This document shows, one piece after another, positions 57,204 through 64,000 of a stretch of 64,000 bases of DNA. Position 1 is the first letter of the stretch; every line of letters begins with the position of its first letter. The stretch is taken from the NCBI RefSeq assembly GCF_022828475.1, contig NZ_CP059557.1, positions 6,309,470 to 6,373,469 on the forward strand, written 5' to 3'. The notes beneath the pieces were generated by a model, which was not told the origin of the DNA, ran no database searches, and worked only from the letters and a program-made list of their open reading frames with translations. The translations under genes and the position numbers were made by a program. This DNA is from Saccharopolyspora gloriosae (GTDB lineage Bacteria > Actinomycetota > Actinomycetes > Mycobacteriales > Pseudonocardiaceae).

Positions 57204-57746
57204 TCAGCGCAGGAACGAGCCGCGGCTGAAGTCGTCGTCGTCGAAATCGTCCGGGGCGGGCCGGCTCGGCCTGCGCTGCGGGCGTTGTGGCGGCCGGTCT
57301 TCCTCCGTGCCGATGCGCATCTCCTGGACACCCGGCCGCTTCGGGGGCTCCTCGGGCTCCTCCGGAGCCTCCGGGAAGAAGCGCGTGGCCTGCCCGAGCA
57401 TGTGCCGCACGGCCTCGTCGTCCTCGCCGACGGTGTCCGCCGCCGCCTGCTGCATGCGTTCGGGCAGCTTCGACTGCGCGAGCTGCACTACGCGCATGAT
57501 CTCGGCCGAGAGCTTGGCCATCGGACGGTTGCCCGCGCTCTCGGCGAGCACCAGGTTCTCGATCATGCCGCTGGAGCCGACCGTCACCTGAACCGCGCCG
57601 TCGCGTGAGCTCTCGGTGACCGAGATCTGCTCGATCTGAGCCTGCATGCGGCCGAACTTCTCGGCCTTCTCGGTCGCCCGCTGCTGCCAGTCGCGAACCA
57701 TCCGCTCAGCAGCGCTGATGTCCTCGGGCACGCCGTCCCCCGCCAT
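57204..57746 (-). CDS. YbaB/EbfC-family nucleoid-associated-like protein
   Basis: A 180-residue protein. The YbaB core (about 10-110) has helix 1 with R-M-Q-A-Q-I-E-Q-I-S-V-T, a central V-Q-V-T-V-G-S-S-G and a second helix L-S-A-E-I-M-R-V-V-Q-L-A-Q. The C-terminal 70 residues are Pro/Glu then Asp-rich. ATG 57746 gives the core directly; the in-frame start at 57821 adds 25 residues that do not look conserved. Genes of this type very often sit in front of EspC/WXG genes in actinomycetes. Function in these loci is unknown. Confidence 0.82.
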   Translation of the reverse strand: MAGDGVPEDISAAERMVRDWQQRATEKAEKFGRMQAQIEQISVTESSRDGAVQVTVGSSGMIENLVLAESAGNRPMAKLSAEIMRVVQLAQSKLPERMQQAAADTVGEDDEAVRHMLGQATRFFPEAPEEPEEPPKRPGVQEMRIGTEEDRPPQRPQRRPSRPAPDDFDDDDFSRGSFLR

Positions 57747-57945
57747 GCTCGCCGTCGCGCCCGTGGTCGACGTCCACGCACCGCAACCGATGTCCTTGTG
57801 CGGCGGAGACAGTATCAACACCGGTGCGCGCGGCGGCTCGGATCAACGCATTCACCGCTGTGTCCCGGATCTCTCCGGTCGCACCGTTGACCGGAAAGCC
57901 GGTCGGCCGCCCGCGACACCTTCGCCGCGGGCAGCCGGAGTGCGG

Positions 57946-60900
57946 TCAGCTCTCACCGTCGTACGCGGGCTGCGGACTTTGAATCCGACGCGGGGACGGT
58001 TTCGGAGCGGGGAACGCCGCCAGCGGCTCCGGTTCGGTGTCCTGCGCGCGCGGCGTGGACTGGTCCGGTTCCACCGGCTGCTCCGCCACCCCCGGATCCT
58101 CCACCGAACCGACGGCGGGCAGCAGTGCCGTCGGCGGATCGCCCGGATCCGGCCGGTCGTCCGGAACCTGCCGATCACCGAAATCCCGCGGGTCGTCCAA
58201 CTCCGGCCGGTCGTCCGGTTCCTGCTGCTCGTCCAGGTCCTGTCGATCGCTCGCGGGATCGCTCAGACCACGCCGATCGTCCTGCACCGGCAGGCGCCGG
58301 ATCGGGTAGCGCTCGTCCCACTCCTCATCGGCCGGGCGGTCGCTCGCCGCCGGTTCCGGCACGTCCGGATCACGGGTCAGCGAGTCACCGAACTCGGCGA
58401 CGCAGTCCAACGCGATCTGCTCGACGACATCGCGCAGCTCCAGATCGGCGAGCCAGCTCACCGGCAACCCGCTGACGCCGATCAGTGCGCCGACGATGTT
58501 GCCGCAGATCGCGCCGGTGGAATCGCTGTCCCCGTCGTGGTGCACCGCGATGCGCAGTGCCTTCGCCACGTCGTCGCCGCCCGCGAGCGCACCGCACACC
58601 GCGATGGCCAAGGCCTGCTCACCGACCCAGCCGCCGCCGAGCGTCTCCGCGATGTCGGCAGGACCGGGATCGCCCCGTTCGGCCAGTTCCACGGCCTGCT
58701 TGAGCAGCGCGCTCGTCTCTTCGTGGCCGTCCCAGGTCTCCAGCACCTGCAACGCCAGCCACACCCCGTCGTCGAGGGTCTGGCCCAGCAACGCCTGCTG
58801 CACGATCACCGCCAACGCGCCCGCCGACAGGTAACCGGACGGGTGGCTGTGGGTGAGCGCAGCGGCCCGCGCGGCCAGTTCGAACGCCACCGGCGGATCC
58901 GGCGAGTACATCGCCATCGGCGCGGAGCGCATCACGCCGCCGCAGCCCTTCGAATCGTTGATGGGCTCGGTGAGCGAGCCCGCCGCCTGCCCGTCGCCGA
59001 ACCGCGCCAGCGCTCGGAAGATCGTCTTCCCGGGGGCGCGAGCGACGAAAAGGCCGGGCACCTCCACCAGCCAGCCGTCCGGTTCCGGGTACACCGCGCG
59101 GAACGCGCCCGCAGCGGACTCCCACTCGACGCCCTGGGTGTGCAGCCACCGCTGGTACGCCAACTGGATCTCCGGCAACGGATCGGTGCTGCCGAGGATG
59201 CGCCGCGCGATGCCGCCGCGGATGAGCCCTTCGGCGGTGAACAGCGTCATCTGCGTGTCGTCGGTGATCGCGCCCTGCACGCCGTAGGCCTCCCGCAGGC
59301 CTTGCGGTCCTGCCGGGCCGAACTTCTCGGTGATCTGCTCCGCGGTGACGAACTCCAGGTCCGAGCCGAGCGCGTCGCCGAGGGCACCGCCGAGGAAGCA
59401 GCCGAGCACCCGCTCCGTCAGCGAGGGCGCGACTTCGTCGGTGGTCTCGGATTTCGCGTGCCCACCGGAGGCCGCCGGTTTCGCGGCGCGCGCGTCGCTG
59501 ACCGGCAACTCCGGCTCGGCGGCGCGGTGCACCGGTGCTTCCTGCTGAGCTGGGGCGTGCTGCGGGACATCGGTCTCCGGCGCGTCCTGCGGCTCGGCAG
59601 GATGCTCCTCCGGCTCGGACTCGACCTCCGCGCCGGGCGATTCGGGTTCACCGGAGTGCGGCGCGAGGAGGCGCTCGGTTCCGGCCGCCTCGGGCCGCGA
59701 CGCGTCCGAGTCCGCATCGGGGAAATCCACCGCGGCGGAGTCGGACGGTTCCTCCGGTGCGGCGAAGTCCTCCTCCGCCTCCGGCGCCCGCCTGCGGCCG
59801 CGCTCGTACGGCGTCGCGGGGGACTGCTGCTGCGGGTACGCGTGCTCGGCGGGCTGCTGCTCCGCGGGCACTTCGTACGGCGACCGGGCTTGTGCTCGCG
59901 GGTCCTGGGGCGTGGGCACTTCCACGTCCTCCGAGCGCGGTGCGGGCTCCGCCACCGGGATCCGGCCGGCTTCCTCCGGGCGCAGTGAGACCAGTTTCGC
60001 CAGCCGAGCCAGCTCTTCCCGGTCGGTGCGGTCGGTGGACAGCGAGAAACCACCGGCACCGAGGTCCGGCATCGGCCGCGACGCGTCGGCATCGTCGTCG
60101 GAGCGCTGGCGCGCGGCGAGCAGCGACAGGTCGGTGCGATCGGTGGTCTGGTTGAAGGCGTTCGCCGGAGCGGCCTGCTCGGGTTCCGGGGCCTGCTCGG
60201 GTTCGGGATCCACCGGCCGCACGCCCCGTCCCGCCGCCGGGGCCGGATCGGGCTCGGCGAACTCCGGGAAGTCCGAGTCGGGCTCGATCCGGCTGAGATC
60301 GATGATCATGGTGGGGTCGTTGCTGCCGTCCGCCGCCCGCACCGGCTCCGGGCCGCGACCGCTGTCCACGGTGGTCACATGCTCGGGGGCACCGAGTTCA
60401 CGCGGAGCGGGGGTGCCGCGCCGCGGATCACTGACGTAGCGCTGCGCCCACTTCGGCAACGGCGGGGGCGGAGGCGGTGGCGCGAAGGCCTCCGCGGCGT
60501 CCGCGCACAACGTCTCGATGATGTCGGCCAGTTCCAGTTCTTCGCGCCACTGCGCCGGAATCGCCTCCGGCCCGTACAGCGCTCCGGCGAGCTGCCCCGC
60601 CATCGCACCGGTCACGCTGCTGTCCGCCGACACGTTGACGGCCATCACCACCGCATCGGCGAAACCACCCGTCGCCGCGACCGAGGCCAGTGCCGCACCG
60701 AGCTCGCCCGGCTTGTGCTCGGTGTCGAACTCCGCGTCCAGCTCGGCAGGCTGCGGGCGGCGGCCATCGCGAGTCGCGAACATCGCCGCGTGCACCGCCC
60801 TGCGCACCGCCGCGGGACCCTCGACGCCGCTGTGCAGCGAACTCAGCCGGGTGTCGGTGAGCCCCACCGCGTCCCACAACCCGATGTCGCCCTGGATGAG

Positions 60901-61614
60901 TTGGGTCAGGACGTCCGCATGGAACCCGGCGGCACCGTGCACGTTCAAGTCATCGGTGAGCAACCGCGCCACGTCGGCGCCCGCCGCGAACACGCGGTCC
61001 TCCGAGGTGCTCCACACCATCGTCGGCGCCGCCCACACCGCGCAATCGGCGAATCCGGGGCGCACCGCAGGACCGAACCGCGCGTCGTAGCCGGCCTGCG
61101 TCGGAGGCTGCGTGGCGAGCTTGCCCAGCCCGGACAACGCCCCACCGGCCGGGTTGCGGGTGGAGAACAACTGCGGCGTCTCCAGCAGCCAGCCGCTCGG
61201 CTCTGGATGCGTCTGCAGGTAGCCGGACATCGCGTATTCCCACGGAACGCCCTGCGTGTAGAGCCAGCGCAGGTGGTTCGTGCGGATCACGGGCGTCGGT
61301 AACCAGTCCGCGGCTTCCCCGTTGACCGCCCGCGCCCGCAGCAACGCCTCCAGGGTGAACACGGCGAGCTGGGTCAGCTCGGTGACGCCACCGCGCCTGC
61401 CGAACACCGGCAGGTAATCCGCCACACCCTGCTTGCCGAACCAGTGCTGGATGTCCCACGCCGAGCGGGTGCGCACTCCCGCACCCAGCGCATCGCCCAC
61501 GGCACCGCCGAGCAGCGCGCCGCGGAACCGGTCCGACCAGCTCAACGGGCGCGGCTCACGCCGCGACACCGCCGAACCGTGCGTGTTCGCGAACCACGAG
61601 GTGTCACCGGTCAT
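57946..61614 (-). CDS. Two-domain ADP-ribosylglycohydrolase family protein, one domain degenerate
   Basis: A 1222-residue protein. Domain 1 (about 25-365) begins F-R-G-A-L-L-G-G-A-V-G-D-A-L-G but has T-E-L-T where T-D-D-T is expected (about 78) and A-D-S-S-V-T-G instead of the final Asp cluster (about 332). A Pro/Glu linker follows (365-720). Domain 2 (about 725-1075) is intact: G-G-A-L-G-D-A-L-G, T-D-D-T-Q (about 785) and H-D-G-D-S-D-S-T-G-A-I (about 1029). The tail is Asp/Arg-rich. Known relatives remove ADP-ribose from proteins with two metal ions, and one (Tri1) is immunity to an ADP-ribosyltransferase toxin. It lies 199 bases before the YbaB gene on the same strand. A role in immunity is inference. 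Confidence 0.85.
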   Translation of the reverse strand: MTGDTSWFANTHGSAVSRREPRPLSWSDRFRGALLGGAVGDALGAGVRTRSAWDIQHWFGKQGVADYLPVFGRRGGVTELTQLAVFTLEALLRARAVNGEAADWLPTPVIRTNHLRWLYTQGVPWEYAMSGYLQTHPEPSGWLLETPQLFSTRNPAGGALSGLGKLATQPPTQAGYDARFGPAVRPGFADCAVWAAPTMVWSTSEDRVFAAGADVARLLTDDLNVHGAAGFHADVLTQLIQGDIGLWDAVGLTDTRLSSLHSGVEGPAAVRRAVHAAMFATRDGRRPQPAELDAEFDTEHKPGELGAALASVAATGGFADAVVMAVNVSADSSVTGAMAGQLAGALYGPEAIPAQWREELELADIIETLCADAAEAFAPPPPPPPLPKWAQRYVSDPRRGTPAPRELGAPEHVTTVDSGRGPEPVRAADGSNDPTMIIDLSRIEPDSDFPEFAEPDPAPAAGRGVRPVDPEPEQAPEPEQAAPANAFNQTTDRTDLSLLAARQRSDDDADASRPMPDLGAGGFSLSTDRTDREELARLAKLVSLRPEEAGRIPVAEPAPRSEDVEVPTPQDPRAQARSPYEVPAEQQPAEHAYPQQQSPATPYERGRRRAPEAEEDFAAPEEPSDSAAVDFPDADSDASRPEAAGTERLLAPHSGEPESPGAEVESEPEEHPAEPQDAPETDVPQHAPAQQEAPVHRAAEPELPVSDARAAKPAASGGHAKSETTDEVAPSLTERVLGCFLGGALGDALGSDLEFVTAEQITEKFGPAGPQGLREAYGVQGAITDDTQMTLFTAEGLIRGGIARRILGSTDPLPEIQLAYQRWLHTQGVEWESAAGAFRAVYPEPDGWLVEVPGLFVARAPGKTIFRALARFGDGQAAGSLTEPINDSKGCGGVMRSAPMAMYSPDPPVAFELAARAAALTHSHPSGYLSAGALAVIVQQALLGQTLDDGVWLALQVLETWDGHEETSALLKQAVELAERGDPGPADIAETLGGGWVGEQALAIAVCGALAGGDDVAKALRIAVHHDGDSDSTGAICGNIVGALIGVSGLPVSWLADLELRDVVEQIALDCVAEFGDSLTRDPDVPEPAASDRPADEEWDERYPIRRLPVQDDRRGLSDPASDRQDLDEQQEPDDRPELDDPRDFGDRQVPDDRPDPGDPPTALLPAVGSVEDPGVAEQPVEPDQSTPRAQDTEPEPLAAFPAPKPSPRRIQSPQPAYDGES

Positions 61615-62290
61615 CCCCAGTCTCCTGTCGGGTCACCGTGCGGGGCAACGGCCTGCGACATGCGCCGCGAGCCGTCGGTCGCCAGGGCCGCCACACCGTT
61701 GAGGCGGGTCGTGTCCGAGCATTTCCCGGACGTCGCGGCCGTTCCGGGGAACGGCGTCGATCCCGTTGACCGCACCCTGCAATGTTGCCGCACTTGACCG
61801 ACAACCAGACCGGCTCCCCCGAATGATCGAACGGCCGAGTGTCGTGCTCCGGGGAACGTCGGTGGCCACGGCGGGTATCACCACCATCGAGACGTTGCTC
61901 ACGACGCGGTCGTCGACGCTGATACCACGACGTCCGAGCCTCGCCGGCCGGTGCGGCGGCCCTGATCTCGGCAGGCTCACTCCGGGGGCAACGGCTGCCC
62001 GAAATTCCGTCGCTCCGCCTCCGCCACCTGCCCGGTGAGGCCCTGCGAAGGCGGCAACAGGCTCTTCGAAACCCCCGTAACCGAGCTCGAATCACCTGAT
62101 CGGTCTACCAACTCAAGTAGTGCTGCGCAGTCCACGAGCACGGTTGGACTCGCGGGCCGCCGCTCGTGCTCGTCCGGCGATCTCGCCGCAGCTTCGCCGA
62201 ACCGCGCTCCGCAACGGCACTGCGGACGGCGCGGCGGCCAACGGGTTCCGCGCCCCCGCACCGAGTCCGTGTTCGATAAGGTCCGATGTC
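61615..62290. other. Divergent gap before the MocR gene
   Basis: About 675 bases between divergent genes, holding both promoters. No gene or striking structure seen; open frames on both strands lack recognisable features. Confidence 0.4.
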
Positions 62291-63691
62291 GTGACCCGCG
62301 AACGGTCCAGTTCGCCCGAATCGGGGCTGGACCTGCACTTGGACTGCTCCGGCCGACCGGACAGCGGCGCGCTCGCCGAGGCGTTGCGCGCGGCGATCCG
62401 TGACGGGCGGCTCGCCGCGGGCACGCGGGTGCCTTCCACCAGGGCACTCGCCCAGGATCTCGGCATCGCCCGCGGCACCGTCACACGTGCCTACGTCCAG
62501 CTCGGCACCGAAGGATTCCTGCTGACCAGGCAGGGTGCACCGACCACCGTCGCCGAGCGGCTCCGCACCGGCGAGCCCCCCGAACCCGCGGCACGTCCGG
62601 CTCCGCGCGCACCGCGCTGGGATTTCCGGCCGGGCAGGCCGAACCTGAGCGCCTTCCCGCGCAAGGACTGGCTGGCGGCGAGCCGCCGCACCCTGCGCAC
62701 CATGCCCGCCGACGAACTCGACTACGGAGACCCGCAAGGCCCGCTCGCGCTGCGGGAGGCGCTCACCCAATACCTGCGGCGCGCGCGAGCCGTGCACACT
62801 TCGCCCGATCGACTGATCGTCTGCAACGGCTACAGCGAAGCGTTGTCGCTGATCAGCAGGGTCCTGCACGCGCAAGGCGCCTCCTCGATCGACTTCGAGG
62901 ACCCCTCGCTGCCGCACCACCGGACCATCGCCGAGGACAACGGGATAACGGTGCACGGAGTCCCCGTCGACGACGGCGGCATCGACGTCTCCGCGCTGCG
63001 AAGCCACGCCGCCGTCATCACCCCGGCGCATCAGTTCCCGCTCGGCGTCACCATGCGGGCACAGCGCCGGACCGCACTGATCCGCGACGCCAAAGCCGCC
63101 GGCAGGATCATCGTGGAGGACGACTACGACGGGGAATTCCGCTTCGACCGGCAGCCGGTCGGATCCCTGCAAGGCATGGCGCCCGAAACGGTGATCTACG
63201 CCGGAACGGCGAGCAAGACCCTCGCCCCGGCGCTGCGGATCGCCTGGTTGGCGCTGCCCGCCCGGCTCGTCGAACCGGTGCGGGAGATGAAGACGCACGG
63301 CAGGTACGGGCCGGTGTTCGACCAGCTCGCACTCGCCGAGCTGGTCCGCTCCGGCGCCTACGACCAGCACGTCCGCCGGTCCCGGACGGCGTACCGGGCG
63401 CGGCGTGAGCAGCTGCTGCACGGCCTGGACGGCCTCCGGACCCGGCATCGGCGCTACCCGGCGGGCATCTCCGCCGGACTGCACCTGACCTTGCGGCTCG
63501 CGTCGGGCGGGCCGGACGAGCCGGAGATCATGGCACGGGCGCGCAGCCGCGGCGTCGAGCTCAAAGCGCTCGGCCCCTGGTGGGTGCAGCCCGGCGAACA
63601 CCCGCCCGGCGTGGTGATCGGTTACGCCGCTCCCGCCGAACACGCTTTCCGCCCCGCGTTGGAAGCGTTGCTCGACACGCTCGACCCATGA
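62291..63691 (+). CDS. MocR/PdxR-type regulator (GntR HTH fused to aminotransferase fold)
   Basis: A 466-residue protein. Residues about 15-90 are a GntR winged helix (A-L-A-E-A-L-R-A-A-I, R-V-P-S-T-R-A-L-A-Q-D-L-G-I-A-R-G-T-V). The rest is a class I aminotransferase fold with D-Y-G-D-P-Q-G near 150 and the PLP lysine in S-K-T-L-A-P-A-L-R-I (Lys309). Such regulators sense PLP or amino compounds and usually control a divergent gene, here possibly the ADP-ribosylglycohydrolase gene. GTG 62291 is the most likely start; the ribosome binding site is weak. Confidence 0.88.
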   Translation: MTRERSSSPESGLDLHLDCSGRPDSGALAEALRAAIRDGRLAAGTRVPSTRALAQDLGIARGTVTRAYVQLGTEGFLLTRQGAPTTVAERLRTGEPPEPAARPAPRAPRWDFRPGRPNLSAFPRKDWLAASRRTLRTMPADELDYGDPQGPLALREALTQYLRRARAVHTSPDRLIVCNGYSEALSLISRVLHAQGASSIDFEDPSLPHHRTIAEDNGITVHGVPVDDGGIDVSALRSHAAVITPAHQFPLGVTMRAQRRTALIRDAKAAGRIIVEDDYDGEFRFDRQPVGSLQGMAPETVIYAGTASKTLAPALRIAWLALPARLVEPVREMKTHGRYGPVFDQLALAELVRSGAYDQHVRRSRTAYRARREQLLHGLDGLRTRHRRYPAGISAGLHLTLRLASGGPDEPEIMARARSRGVELKALGPWWVQPGEHPPGVVIGYAAPAEHAFRPALEALLDTLDP

Positions 63692-63817
63692 CCGCCGACG
63701 GCGCGGCGTGCCCCGCTACAGTGCCCTCGCGCGCCGGGCGGCCCCTCCCACCAACACGAACGAGGGGAACTGGTGTTCTATCCTGAGTCCCCGACCGGCG
63801 CACATCAAGGAGAAACC

Positions 63818-64000
63818 GTGGGCGAGCAGGAAGCAGACCAGGTGACCAGCGAAGAGACCCAAACCGAGCAGGCCCCGACGCAGCCGGAGAACGGTACCGC
63901 CCCGACCGAGGCGGACGCCGCGCCGACGACGGCGTCCGACGACGCCGCCCCTGCGGACGCGAACGCGACACCGGAGCCCGCGGCGAAGAAGCCCCGCGCC
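63818..64000 (+). CDS. Partial Ala/Pro/Glu-rich protein (N-terminus only)
   Basis: GTG 63818 follows AAGGAG by 5 bases and opens a frame of 61 codons to the window end. It is acidic and rich in Ala, Pro and Thr (E-E-T-Q-T-E-Q-A-P), turning basic at the end (A-A-K-K-P-R-A). Such disordered starts are common in actinomycete DUF349 proteins, but nothing seen here proves that family. Confidence 0.65.
   Translation, partial: MGEQEADQVTSEETQTEQAPTQPENGTAPTEADAAPTTASDDAAPADANATPEPAAKKPRA

Overview
The window is from a high-GC actinomycete, most likely a member of the Pseudonocardiaceae (Saccharopolyspora-like). The evidence is the third-position G/C codon use, many GTG starts, an S4 without zinc cysteines, a zinc-type S14 and L36, a long C-terminal tail on S3, and the style of the lipoprotein, PRC-barrel/DUF2382 and EspC-type proteins. 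The genus is an inference. No rRNA, tRNA, CRISPR array, transposase or phage structural gene was seen.

Layout. 1-7.0 kb: the start of a membrane protein, a CopD-like copper-transport membrane protein, a GH25 lysozyme with a LysM domain (frameshifted in this sequence), a DUF4232 lipoprotein, a monoacylglycerol-lipase-like hydrolase and a PRC-barrel/DUF2382 stress protein. 7.2-12.1 kb: an internally duplicated hypothetical protein, then a tight four-gene locus of two small helical proteins, a soluble FtsK/SpoIIIE ATPase and a coiled-coil protein. 12.3-19.9 kb: an NADP-dependent oxidoreductase, a divergent FAD-oxidase / TetR-glpD cluster and an ABC exporter pair. 20.2-48.2 kb: nearly all minus strand, the conserved translation block (truA, rplQ, rpoA, rpsD, rpsK, rpsM, rpmJ, infA, map, adk, secY, the spc and S10 operons, tuf, fusA, rpsG, rpsL). 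Two insertions interrupt it: a tandem pair of methyltransferases between infA and map, and three secreted-protein genes between secY and rplO. 48.3-61.6 kb: a minus-strand locus of type VII secretion-style effectors. 62.3 kb to the end: a MocR-type regulator and the start of an acidic, Ala/Pro-rich protein.

The most novel material is at 48-62 kb. A YbaB-like protein and an EspC-type protein with a YxxxD signal precede a 1797-residue polymorphic toxin. That toxin has a WXG-like N-terminus, repeat-rich linkers, a His/Cys peptidase-like domain and a GNAT-like C-terminal tip. Translationally coupled to it is a protein with the ADP-ribosylglycohydrolase fold that has lost all the metal-binding aspartates, probably its immunity protein. 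Downstream lies a TNT-domain (NAD+ glycohydrolase) protein. Upstream lies a 1222-residue protein fusing one degenerate and one intact ADP-ribosylglycohydrolase domain. The toxin tip and its partner are clearly lower in G+C than their surroundings. No ESX/T7SS core genes are present.

The second unusual feature is a dispersed repeat in three copies (about 2.5, 13.4 and 19.9 kb), each between the 3' ends of convergent genes. Each copy has a conserved inner hairpin and a perfect 17-bp outer stem whose central bases differ between copies but always stay complementary, which is a covariation signature. Two genes (lysozyme and probable immunity protein) are each broken by one missing G in a run of five, so sequencing error must be excluded before calling them pseudogenes.
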